In this document: piece after piece, positions 47,489 to 55,028 of the stretch
Layout: every line of letters starts with the position of its first letter
Numbering within the stretch: position 1 is the first letter of the stretch
Assembly (NCBI GenBank): GCA_023417655.1
Contig: JAEZFD010000006.1
Span: forward strand, 1 to 64,000
Reading direction: 5' to 3'
DNA length: 64,000 bases
Source: Planctomycetota bacterium
GTDB lineage: Bacteria; Planctomycetota; Planctomycetia; Planctomycetales; Planctomycetaceae
Program-made: the position numbers and the translations under genes
The notes under the pieces: model-generated
Databases searched by the model: none
Told to the model about the DNA's origin: nothing
Seen by the model: only the letters and a program-made list of their open reading frames with translations

Positions 47489-50134
47489 ATGGCCTTACGC
47501 ATGGATAAACTGACCGCCAAAGCACAAGAGGCGGTCCAGACAGCACATGAGATCGCACAAGATCGGGGAAATCGACAGCTCGTCCCCCTCCACCTGCTCA
47601 AAGCCTTATTGCAGGACCCCGACGGAATTCCTCGAGCCATTCTCAACAAGTTCGGAACCAACCTGCCGCAGCTCAACCGGATGGTTGATGCCGAGTTGGA
47701 CCGACTACCTTCATCGTCCGGGTCCAATCTCGATGTGGGTGCATCGCGGGAACTGATGCAGGTCTTTGATGAAGCTCAGAAGTTTGCCAATGAGCTGAAA
47801 GATCAGTTCGTCTCGACCGAACACTTCTTTGTGGCTCTGACCCGGGTGGAAGATACCGCCCGCCGCATTCTCAAACTGAATGCGATCGAGGAGAAGGAAA
47901 TTCTCTCAGCAACACAGGACGTCCGTGGAGGACAACAGGTGACAGATCAGCATCCCGAAGACAAGTACCAGTCCCTCGAGAAGTACGGCAAGGACCTCGT
48001 CGAGCTCGCTCGTCAGGGGAAGATCGACCCTGTCATCGGTCGCGATGCTGAGATCCGACGCGTCGTGCAGGTGCTGGCGCGTCGCCGTAAAAACAACCCC
48101 GTTCTCATTGGGGATCCTGGGGTCGGAAAGACGGCCATTGTTGAAGGTCTTGCCCATCGAATCGTACTGGGTGACGTCCCTGCCGTTCTCAAAGACAAGC
48201 GAGTGATCGCTCTCGATATGGGAGCCCTGATCGCTGGTGCAAAGTATCGCGGTGAATTTGAGGACCGCCTGAAAGCTGTTCTCGGTGAAGTCGAGAAGGC
48301 GGCCGGAAAGATCATTCTGTTCATCGACGAACTGCACACGCTCGTCGGGGCAGGAAAGACGGACGGCGCCATGGACGCCAGTAACCTGCTGAAGCCAGCG
48401 CTGGCCCGAGGCGAATTGCACTGTATCGGTGCCACGACCATCGATGAATACCGCAAGTACATCGAGAAGGATGCCGCACTCGAACGCCGCTTCCAGCCGG
48501 TCATGGTCCGCGAACCGACGGTCGAAGACACGATTGCCATCCTCCGCGGACTAAAAGAACGATACGAAAAGCATCACGGAATCAAGATCCGCGACGCCGC
48601 ACTGGAAGCCGCGGCCACTCTTTCAGATCGGTACATCACAGACCGGTTCCTGCCGGACAAAGCGATCGACCTCGTGGACGAAGCGGCCTCCCGTGTTTCG
48701 ATGGAGCTCCATTCGGTCCCGACGGAGATTGATGAAGTCCAGCGCCGGCTCACCCGTCTCGAAATCGCTGCACGACAGCTTACCGAAGAGAATGAAGACC
48801 ACGCTGAGAAGGAGCGTCAGGAGATCGCTGAGGAAATGGAACAGCTGAAGAAAAAGCTGGCCAGCCTTAACGAACAATGGGAATCCGAAAAGCTCGGGCT
48901 CGGGGACGTCAAAGGCGTTCGCGAACGACTCGAACAGGTCGAGTTGGAGTTCTCACAGCAGGAAGCCATTGTCCGCGATAAACAGGCCAGCGGGCGAATG
49001 GCCGACGAAACTGACTATCAGAAATTGTTCAAGCTCGATCAGGAACGTAAAAAGCTGCGTGAGCAGGTCGCCGCACAGGAAGCGGAATCCGAGAAGCATG
49101 CAAGCGAATCGGAATCGGTACAGCGGGGACGCCTGCTGCGGACAGACGTCGGCCCGGAAGAAATCGCTCAGGTGGTTTCATCCTGGACCGGAGTTCCTGT
49201 CAGCCGGATGCTGAAGACCGAGCGGGAGAAACTCCTGCAGATGGAGGACCTGATCCATCAGCGAATGATCAATCAGGAAGAGGCCGTGACTGCGGTCGCG
49301 AATGCGGTCCGACGTTCTCGTTCTGGTCTGCAGGATAAGAATCGCCCCATCGGGTCATTCATTTTCCTGGGACCAACCGGCGTCGGCAAAACCGAACTCT
49401 GCAAAGCACTGGCTGAATTCCTGTTCGACGATGAGAAGAACATGATCCGCATCGACATGAGCGAGTTCATGGAACAGCATTCCGTCGCTCGTCTCATCGG
49501 TGCCCCACCGGGATACATTGGTTACGAAGAGGGAGGCCGACTCACCGAAGCAGTTCGAAGACAGCCCTACTCGGTGATCTTGCTGGACGAAATCGAAAAG
49601 GCCCATCGGGACGTCTTCAACGTTCTGCTGCAGGTTCTTGACGATGGTCGTCTGACGGATGGTCAAGGGAAAACTGTCGACTTCACCAATACGATCATCG
49701 TGATGACGTCGAATATCGGGTCGCAACAGATTCTGGAGCTCGCAGAAGAAGGCAACGACGAGGAAATCCAGAAGGTCTGTATGGACGCCCTGAAGCGGGA
49801 GTTCCGGCCTGAGTTCCTCAATCGAATTGATGAAGTGATTGTCTTCCACCCACTAGAACGGAATGACATTCGAAAAATCATCGAGCTGCAGATTTCGAAG
49901 CTGCAGAAACAACTCCTGCAGCATAATTATCACCTCGAAGTTTCAGACGAGGCCAAAACCTTGCTGGCGAATGAAGGCTATGATCCGGTCTATGGAGCTC
50001 GTCCTCTCAAGAGGGTGATCCAGACTCGCCTGCAGAATGCATTGGCCAATTCAATTCTGACAGGGGAATTCCCGGAAGGGTCAACGATTAAGGTCGATGC
50101 CCAGAACGATGAACTGACCTTCGATCGAAGTTAG
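47489..50134 (+). CDS. clpB: Disaggregase chaperone ClpB
   Basis: An 881-residue Hsp100 AAA+ unfoldase. The N-domain (1-150) begins MALRMDKLTAKAQEAVQTA. The first AAA module has Walker A GDPGVGKTAIVEG. The coiled middle domain (about 410-540, RLTRLEIAARQLTEENEDHAEKERQE onward) distinguishes ClpB from ClpA and ClpC. The second AAA module has GPTGVGKTELCKALA and the pore loop GAPPGYIGYEEGG. The C-terminal region ends in DELTFDRS. It is slightly longer than E. coli ClpB, mostly in the middle domain. It rescues aggregated proteins together with DnaK. Start at the ATG at 47489 with AGAAGGGAGA upstream. Confidence 0.97.
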   Translation: MALRMDKLTAKAQEAVQTAHEIAQDRGNRQLVPLHLLKALLQDPDGIPRAILNKFGTNLPQLNRMVDAELDRLPSSSGSNLDVGASRELMQVFDEAQKFANELKDQFVSTEHFFVALTRVEDTARRILKLNAIEEKEILSATQDVRGGQQVTDQHPEDKYQSLEKYGKDLVELARQGKIDPVIGRDAEIRRVVQVLARRRKNNPVLIGDPGVGKTAIVEGLAHRIVLGDVPAVLKDKRVIALDMGALIAGAKYRGEFEDRLKAVLGEVEKAAGKIILFIDELHTLVGAGKTDGAMDASNLLKPALARGELHCIGATTIDEYRKYIEKDAALERRFQPVMVREPTVEDTIAILRGLKERYEKHHGIKIRDAALEAAATLSDRYITDRFLPDKAIDLVDEAASRVSMELHSVPTEIDEVQRRLTRLEIAARQLTEENEDHAEKERQEIAEEMEQLKKKLASLNEQWESEKLGLGDVKGVRERLEQVELEFSQQEAIVRDKQASGRMADETDYQKLFKLDQERKKLREQVAAQEAESEKHASESESVQRGRLLRTDVGPEEIAQVVSSWTGVPVSRMLKTEREKLLQMEDLIHQRMINQEEAVTAVANAVRRSRSGLQDKNRPIGSFIFLGPTGVGKTELCKALAEFLFDDEKNMIRIDMSEFMEQHSVARLIGAPPGYIGYEEGGRLTEAVRRQPYSVILLDEIEKAHRDVFNVLLQVLDDGRLTDGQGKTVDFTNTIIVMTSNIGSQQILELAEEGNDEEIQKVCMDALKREFRPEFLNRIDEVIVFHPLERNDIRKIIELQISKLQKQLLQHNYHLEVSDEAKTLLANEGYDPVYGARPLKRVIQTRLQNALANSILTGEFPEGSTIKVDAQNDELTFDRS

Positions 50135-50174
50135 TCCCGTCCGGAAAGCCATTTCAACCTTCTGTTGTTGAGTG

Positions 50175-50210
50175 CAAGGAGCCCGCGAATTCGCGGGCTC
50201 CTTGTCTTTA
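50175..50210 (+). terminator. Terminator of clpB
   Basis: A 30-nt perfect palindrome (50175-50204; GCAAGGAGCCCGCGAATTCG core) followed by TCTTTATC. The two 15-nt arms meet without a spacer, so the real loop will be a few of the central bases. Confidence 0.8.
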
Positions 50211-50405
50211 TCTGCGGATAGATCAGCTGACTGTTATTCGAATCAAGGCTGGCCACGGCGAGAGGATCTGCATTTTCAGTGATTCCTCATTGAAATCGCC
50301 GCGCGGCAGGCTATTTAAATGTGGTCAGGTGAGCTGAGAGAGGGGACGCAGAACTCTCTGAAACATCACTTCTGTTGAATTCGCTTTCGAAACCGGGCAA
50401 CTTCT

Positions 50406-51671
50406 TTGGCTGATTCTTTTACCGACCACGCTGAAATTCAGTCGAATCCCGGATCCGCCCTGACCTCATCACCAGAGTCAAAAAGAAGCTGGCCCCCTGC
50501 GCTGTTCGCTCTGGCAGTCGGCAGCTTCGCAATCGGGACGACGGAGTTCCTTCCGGCTGCGCTGCTCCCGACAATCTCATCAGACCTGCAGGTCAGCGCT
50601 TCCTCCGCCGGGTTGCTGATTTCCGGTTATGCCTTGGGCGTCACGCTCACGACTCCCATTCTTTCGGCCTTCTTTTCAGCACTGCCTCGCAAGCAGGTCC
50701 TGATGGGATTGATGGCTTTGTTCGCCGTCACGAATGCGCTCGCTGCGTGCTCCCCTGACTATTCATTCCTGATGGCGATGCGATTCCTGTCGTCGTTCTC
50801 GCACGGGGTCTACTTTGCAGTGGCCTCCCTCGTCGCAGCAGGTCTCGCTCCCAAGGGGCGCGAGTCGCAGGCCATTTCCATTCTGTTCTCCGGTCTCACC
50901 CTCGCGATGGCGACGGTGGTGCCGCTCGGAGCATTGCTCGGACAGATCCTCGGCTGGCGGGCCGCCTTCGCAGCCACGTCACTGCTAGGGGTTGCGAGTT
51001 TCGTCTCGATTGCCCTGACGGTCCCCAAGCTGGCAGGGGCGACGCACCGACTCAGTCTTCTAAAGCAGATGTCAGCACTGAAATCGCCTCGACTGCTCCT
51101 TGCACTCAGCATGACCGCCGTGGGCTATGCCGGCACCTTTGTGACATTGAGCTACCTAGCCCCGTTCCTTGAGCAGGTCTCCGGTTTCCACCCCGTGACG
51201 GTGACGTTCCTCTTCGGACTGCTTGGAATCGGCGTCACGTTCGGAAATCTGCTGGGAGGAAAGGTCGCCAGTCTGGGTCTCTTCCCGGCGCTGGTCGGAC
51301 TTTACTCTCTGGTCGCCGTCAGCCTCTTAGCGCTCTGGCTGATCCGAGAAACTCCAGAGCTGGCGATTGTCGCGCTGTTCAGTTTCAGCGTCTTCATGTT
51401 CAGCCCCGGAGCCGGACTGCAGTTGCTGGCACTCAAAGAAGCAAGTCTCGCAACACCGGGGACGGAAGATGTCGCCGCAGGATTAAATCAGTCGGCATTC
51501 AATCTTGGGATCGCGGCCGGGGCCTTCCTTGGGGGACGAGTCATTGACTCGTCGCTGGGACTCTCCTCAGTCCCACTCGCCAGCATTGTGCTCCTCGTTC
51601 TGGCAGTTGGTCTCACGCTCTGGGGATGGAGAACCGCACCAGCAGGGGATGAAAAATACAATCCCGCATAG
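50406..51671 (+). CDS. MFS drug/sugar efflux transporter (DHA1/AraJ-like)
   Basis: A 421-residue transporter with about 12 membrane helices. Motifs are FAIGTTEFLPAALLPTIS in helix 1, FFSALPRKQVLMG at the helix 2-3 loop (MFS motif A in a degenerate form), and GRESQAISILFSGLTLAMATVVPLGALLGQILGWRAAFAAT (motif C region). This is the AraJ/YdhP-type arabinose or drug efflux group. The frame begins at a TTG (50406); no ATG precedes the first helix, so TTG is the likely start. The soluble N-terminal extension of about 30 residues is unusual. Substrate unknown. Confidence 0.85.
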   Translation: MADSFTDHAEIQSNPGSALTSSPESKRSWPPALFALAVGSFAIGTTEFLPAALLPTISSDLQVSASSAGLLISGYALGVTLTTPILSAFFSALPRKQVLMGLMALFAVTNALAACSPDYSFLMAMRFLSSFSHGVYFAVASLVAAGLAPKGRESQAISILFSGLTLAMATVVPLGALLGQILGWRAAFAATSLLGVASFVSIALTVPKLAGATHRLSLLKQMSALKSPRLLLALSMTAVGYAGTFVTLSYLAPFLEQVSGFHPVTVTFLFGLLGIGVTFGNLLGGKVASLGLFPALVGLYSLVAVSLLALWLIRETPELAIVALFSFSVFMFSPGAGLQLLALKEASLATPGTEDVAAGLNQSAFNLGIAAGAFLGGRVIDSSLGLSSVPLASIVLLVLAVGLTLWGWRTAPAGDEKYNPA

Positions 51672-51705
51672 CAGGAACGGGCTGACCAAGGCATAACGAT
51701 CTCAA

Positions 51706-51740
51706 GAAAAAAGTGCCCGGCAGTTCAACCGCCGGGCACC
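51706..51740 (-). terminator. Terminator of the hisS operon
   Basis: GTGCCCGGC (51713-51721) pairs with 51731-51739, 9-nt loop; on the minus strand it is followed by ACTTTTTT. It also falls after the MFS gene on plus. Confidence 0.85.
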
Positions 51741-51771
51741 TTATCAAATTCAATTTCAACCCTCAGCAGAA

Positions 51772-53112
51772 CTATCGGCTCAGCAGTCGATGAAGGAATG
51801 CAGGTAGATCCGCATCGGGCACTTCTGACTGTTCGCCGCTCTCCAGGTCTTTGACCGTCCAGATTCCTTTTTCAAATTCCTGAGATCCGGCGATGACTGC
51901 AGCGCGGAATCGCTTTCGATTCGCGTACTGCAATTGCTTCTGCAGCTTCTTTGGAAGCGGATAGACCTCGGTCGCGATGCCTGAGCGACGCAACTGCCGC
52001 CCGAGTCGCATGTAGTCCCCGATACGGGATTCATCGAACATTGCAACGAGAACCTGCCCACTGATTCCCGAATGATGAATCAGCCCCAGTTCTTCCATTG
52101 CCGCCAACAGTCGGTCGAGACCGAGACTCGCCCCGACGCCTGGCAGCTTCTCTTTAGTGAAGATCCCGGCGAGATTGTCGTACCGTCCCCCGGAGCAGAC
52201 GCTGCCGATTCCTGGCAGTTCCGTCAGGAAGGTCTCATAGATCGTGCCCGTGTAATAGTCGAGCCCTCGGGCAATCGACACGTCGAGAGCCAGACGACTC
52301 TGATCAATTCCCACCTGTTGGGTGACATTGATCAGTTCCCGCAGTTTGCTGACGCCTTCTTCTCCACGCTCGTTTCCGGTGACCAGCTTTTCGGCCTGAT
52401 CGAGAATTTCTGTTGGACTCCCTGTCAGTCCTGCAAATGCCAGCACCTGCTCAGCAGTCTCTGCGGCGATGCCGGCCTGCTGGGTCATCTCCTCAATGAC
52501 CTTTGCCCGTCCGATTTTCGGGAGCTTGTCGAGAGCACGCAGGACGGCGACCGACTTGTCGAGCAAACCGAGTTTTTCGAGGAGCCCGTTTAATAGCTGG
52601 CGGTGATTGACACGGATCGTGAAGCCGGAGAACCCGAGGGCCTCCATCAGATCATGAATCACCATGAGCGTTTCGATATCCGATGCATTAGCTTCGGTGC
52701 CAATCGTATCGAAGTCGCACTGCATGAACTCGCGGTAACGCCCTTTCTGCGGCTTCTCCGCACGCCAGACCGTTCCGATATGATAGCGCTTGAAAGGAGT
52801 TCCCAGCACTCCGATGTTCGCCGCGGCGAATCGGGCGAAGGGAACAGTCAGATCGAACCGCATCGCGACATCACGGTCACCCTGATCGGTGAATCGGAAC
52901 AGCTGCTTGTCCGACTCCTCGCCCCCTTTACCCAGCAGCACTTCCGCATATTCCAGAGCCGGTGTGTCGATTGGGGCGAAGCCGTAGCTCCGATAGACCC
53001 GTCGTGCGATCTCCATAAGATGCTCTCGTGCGAGCATCGGCTCCGGCAGATAATCACGAAAGCCTTTAAGAGTCTGCGGTTTAATCAGTTCAGAGGACAC
53101 GATCACAGCCAC
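51772..53112 (-). CDS. hisS: Histidyl-tRNA synthetase
   Basis: A 446-residue class II synthetase. Class II motif 1 (RGFRDYLP-type, here LKGFRDYLPEPMLAREHL), motif 2 (VWRAEKPQKGRYREFMQCDFDTIG) and motif 3 (GASLGLDRLLAAME) are clear. HisRS-specific blocks ARGLDYYTGTIYE and SVCSGGRYDNLAG are also present. A C-terminal anticodon-binding domain starts near residue 350. The frame begins with GTG, 3 nt after the stop of the YkgJ-like gene, so the two are one operon. A terminator lies 30 bp after the stop. Confidence 0.97.
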   Translation of the reverse strand: MAVIVSSELIKPQTLKGFRDYLPEPMLAREHLMEIARRVYRSYGFAPIDTPALEYAEVLLGKGGEESDKQLFRFTDQGDRDVAMRFDLTVPFARFAAANIGVLGTPFKRYHIGTVWRAEKPQKGRYREFMQCDFDTIGTEANASDIETLMVIHDLMEALGFSGFTIRVNHRQLLNGLLEKLGLLDKSVAVLRALDKLPKIGRAKVIEEMTQQAGIAAETAEQVLAFAGLTGSPTEILDQAEKLVTGNERGEEGVSKLRELINVTQQVGIDQSRLALDVSIARGLDYYTGTIYETFLTELPGIGSVCSGGRYDNLAGIFTKEKLPGVGASLGLDRLLAAMEELGLIHHSGISGQVLVAMFDESRIGDYMRLGRQLRRSGIATEVYPLPKKLQKQLQYANRKRFRAAVIAGSQEFEKGIWTVKDLESGEQSEVPDADLPAFLHRLLSR

Positions 53113-53115
53113 TCG

Positions 53116-53571
53116 TCAAAGGGAGGAAATCACAGGCAGGCTGACACGACTGGCCGCCACGGGTTCTGTCGAAAACGACCGGGCATTCTCCGGAGGCAGA
53201 ATCGCCAGCGCGTATTCCCAGAGTTGCTCAGGTGTCTCGAAGTACTTTTCGTACACCGCGTCGTCATCGTATTCACAGTTATCGGTCGAGTAGCTCCGGC
53301 AGATCGCAGGGCGATCTTCATAGATGCCACACAAGTTGTCAGGCCGAAGGTGTTTGCAGTCGGCATACACCATCAAAAACCAGACGCCGTCTTCCACAAA
53401 GAGTGCGACACGGCCATGCAGCATATACCAGCGCAGGTGCCCGAAGTCGTCTCGGGTTGTCGGCTTCTCGATTGGAAACGCAAAATATCGACAGCACTTC
53501 GCCGTGCAATAGGAACAGAGAACCTCACCTTCCGGGAGATCTTCCTTACGAATTTTGATCACCGTCGACAT
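53116..53571 (-). CDS. YkgJ-family cysteine-cluster protein
   Basis: A 151-residue protein of the zinc or iron-chelating CxxCxxxCC family. Cysteines C19, C22, C26 and C27 (VLCSYCTAKCCRYF) are joined by later ones in ADCKHLRPDNLCGIYEDRPAICRSY and DNCEYDD. The family likely binds metal or an iron-sulphur cluster; function not established. Cytoplasmic. First gene of the operon with hisS; a role in translation is possible only by context. Confidence 0.88.
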   Translation of the reverse strand: MSTVIKIRKEDLPEGEVLCSYCTAKCCRYFAFPIEKPTTRDDFGHLRWYMLHGRVALFVEDGVWFLMVYADCKHLRPDNLCGIYEDRPAICRSYSTDNCEYDDDAVYEKYFETPEQLWEYALAILPPENARSFSTEPVAASRVSLPVISSL

Positions 53572-53884
53572 CGCGTACTTTCTGGTGTCCGGGACACCGG
53601 AATTTCATGCCTCAGGCGGAGTGCTTCTTCAGAACCGCCGTCCACAGCGGGCAGTGTACTCCGGGTGGCCGCCCAGCGTCGAGTGGCCCACTTCACTGAT
53701 TTACAGCGGACTTGAATGAAATTTCATGGATCCCAACGCGGAGGTTGCCGAACAGCCTCCAGGCCTGATGCCGCCGGAAAAATCAATCGAGCCAGCACGA
53801 TGCGAAGACGATAAAAACATGACCGAACTCTGACTGCGCCGTCGGTCTGCCGCGAAACGACTCTCGAGTTGAAAGCCTGAAGCC
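53572..53884. other. Divergent intergenic region
   Basis: About 310 bp between the YkgJ-hisS operon and the ATPase gene. It contains a small hairpin GGTGTCCGGGACACC (53591-53605), which may be part of an operator. No gene seen. Confidence 0.35.
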
Positions 53885-54649
53885 ATGGACACTCTAGGCA
53901 CAATTACAGCACGCATTGCGGATTCCGACGAAGAGACTCCCAACACCGAAGCCTTCGAACGACTCGCCTATCTCGGTCGAACCGGCGGTCTGGGTGTTCT
54001 TTTCGGGGCCTCCGGGACAGGAAAGAGCTGGTTACTCTCTGAACTGGCGAAGCAACTCCGCCGGGAGGCCATCGCAGTCGCTGAACTGAATTTGACGGGA
54101 ATGGCGGGGACCGAGCTCCCCGGTCTCATCGCGCGACGGCTGGGATTAGGAACAACAAACGGCACTCCCGAATTTGAACTCTGGGCACGCCTGCAGGAGT
54201 ATGCTGAAGCCCGGGAAGGGATCCGCCGCCCAATGGCTTTCCTCGTGGATCATCTCGACCAGGCGCGCGAGTCGACGGCGACTTCTCTTTCCCGTCTCTT
54301 GGAACTGTTCCGGCGAGACTGCGGCTGGATCCTGAGCTGTCGCACTCCCTGCCAGGACCGGTGGACCAATCTTCTGCAGGACCGCAGCTGGCTCCGGGTC
54401 GAAATGCAAGAATTACAACCGAGAGAATCCGCACAGATCCTCGGTCGTGAACTCGCAAAGAGTGAACATCCGATCCGAATGACTCCAGAGGCCGTTGCCA
54501 CGGCTCATCAATTGAGTGCCGGGAAGATCCGGCGCCTCCGCCTGCTTGCAGAACTCTCCAGCATCGCAGCTGAAGCTGAGCAACTCACCGAGATCGACGA
54601 GGAACTTCTCTATAAACTCGCCGCAGAATTGACGATGCATCCCGTCTAA
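53885..54649 (+). CDS. AAA ATPase (ExeA/TniB-like)
   Basis: A 254-residue P-loop ATPase. Walker A is GASGTGKSW (residues 41-49), Walker B LVDHLD (about 121-126), and a C-terminal helical lid follows with SAGKIRRLRLLAELSS. It resembles the ExeA-like AAA group. No transmembrane segment or peptidoglycan-binding domain is present. No partner gene is obvious; the neighbours are a hisS operon and the sigma-54 locus. Start at the ATG at 53885. Its 3' end converges with the predicted small RNA 51 bp away. Confidence 0.8.
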   Translation: MDTLGTITARIADSDEETPNTEAFERLAYLGRTGGLGVLFGASGTGKSWLLSELAKQLRREAIAVAELNLTGMAGTELPGLIARRLGLGTTNGTPEFELWARLQEYAEAREGIRRPMAFLVDHLDQARESTATSLSRLLELFRRDCGWILSCRTPCQDRWTNLLQDRSWLRVEMQELQPRESAQILGRELAKSEHPIRMTPEAVATAHQLSAGKIRRLRLLAELSSIAAEAEQLTEIDEELLYKLAAELTMHPV

Positions 54650-54700
54650 GAGAGACGAGTCCTGCTTGGGCGGCAAGCGATTCCACAGAGATCAGCGCAT

Positions 54701-54841
54701 AAAAAAACGCCCTCGGGATTCAAAAGCGTGTGAGTTACCGGACGGCTCGTGGAAGAAACACTGCGTGCAGAATTGGGTCAGGCTGCAGACAATTGCCGGT
54801 AACAGTCTCTTTTGATCCCTGAGGGCATTGGTTGGGGTACT
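54701..54841 (-). ncRNA. Predicted structured small RNA, sigma-54-type promoter
   Basis: Reading leftward, the 5' arm at 54826-54809 pairs with the 3' arm at 54726-54709: 17 base pairs with two single-base bulges, plus about 3 more at the base. After an internal loop, 54803-54796 (GUUACCGG) pairs with 54741-54734 (CCGGUAAC), 8 bp. The last arm runs straight into seven U (54707-54701), an intrinsic terminator. About 54 nt inside the inner stem are less structured. A 15-nt single-stranded, C-rich leader precedes the first arm. Total length about 141 nt. No coding frame runs through it. The rod shape is 6S-like in outline, but it is shorter than typical 6S and I do not claim it is 6S. Confidence 0.6.
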
Positions 54842-54851
54842 TCCAAGCACA

Positions 54852-54867
54852 TGCACAGTGCGTGCCA
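54852..54867 (-). promoter_or_regulatory. Sigma-54-like -24/-12 promoter for the small RNA
   Basis: On the minus strand the sequence from 54867 reads TGGCACGCACTGTGCA. The GG and GC dinucleotides are exactly 12 positions apart, and the match to TGGCACG-N4-TTGCA has one mismatch (GTGCA). Transcription would start near 54841, 15 nt before the RNA's first arm. Confidence 0.55.
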
Positions 54868-54882
54868 AAGACAGTTTTAGAC

Positions 54883-54899
54883 GCGCCGAATTTCGGCGC
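54883..54899. promoter_or_regulatory. 17-nt palindrome, candidate activator site
   Basis: GCGCCGAATTTCGGCGC is a perfect inverted repeat (8 + 1 + 8), centred about 50 bp upstream of the predicted RNA start. Its half-site recurs in the cluster at 54984-55004. Confidence 0.5.
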
Positions 54900-54951
54900 T
54901 GCTCCCACCTCTTGCAATTTTGCACATTTCGCGAGGAAGTGACCAAAAAAC

Positions 54952-54980
54952 TTGAAGTTCAGCAGCGTCCGCCATATACT
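54952..54980 (+). promoter_or_regulatory. Sigma-70-type promoter of the sigma-54 activator gene
   Basis: TTGAAG (54952-54957) and TATACT (54975-54980) are exactly 17 bp apart. Transcription would start near 54987, inside the GGCGC repeat cluster. Confidence 0.55.
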
Positions 54981-54983
54981 CGC

Positions 54984-55004
54984 TTTCGGCGCTGATTTCG
55001 GCGC
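54984..55004. promoter_or_regulatory. Direct repeats TTTCGGCGC over the activator start site
   Basis: Two copies of TTTCGGCGC (54984-54992 and 54996-55004), 12 bp apart, with related copies at about 55014-55025 (TTACGGCGCTG) and 55059-55076. They are the same half-site as the palindrome at 54883-54899. Location suggests autoregulation and, seen from the RNA promoter, an upstream enhancer near -145 to -165. Confidence 0.45.
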
Positions 55005-55028
55005 CGATTGTCCTTTACGGCGCTGAAT

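Noticed and set aside
54692..54946. 84-codon frame on minus overlapping the predicted small RNA
   Set aside because: It would start upstream of the predicted RNA start, has no ribosome-binding site, and its end runs through the terminator.
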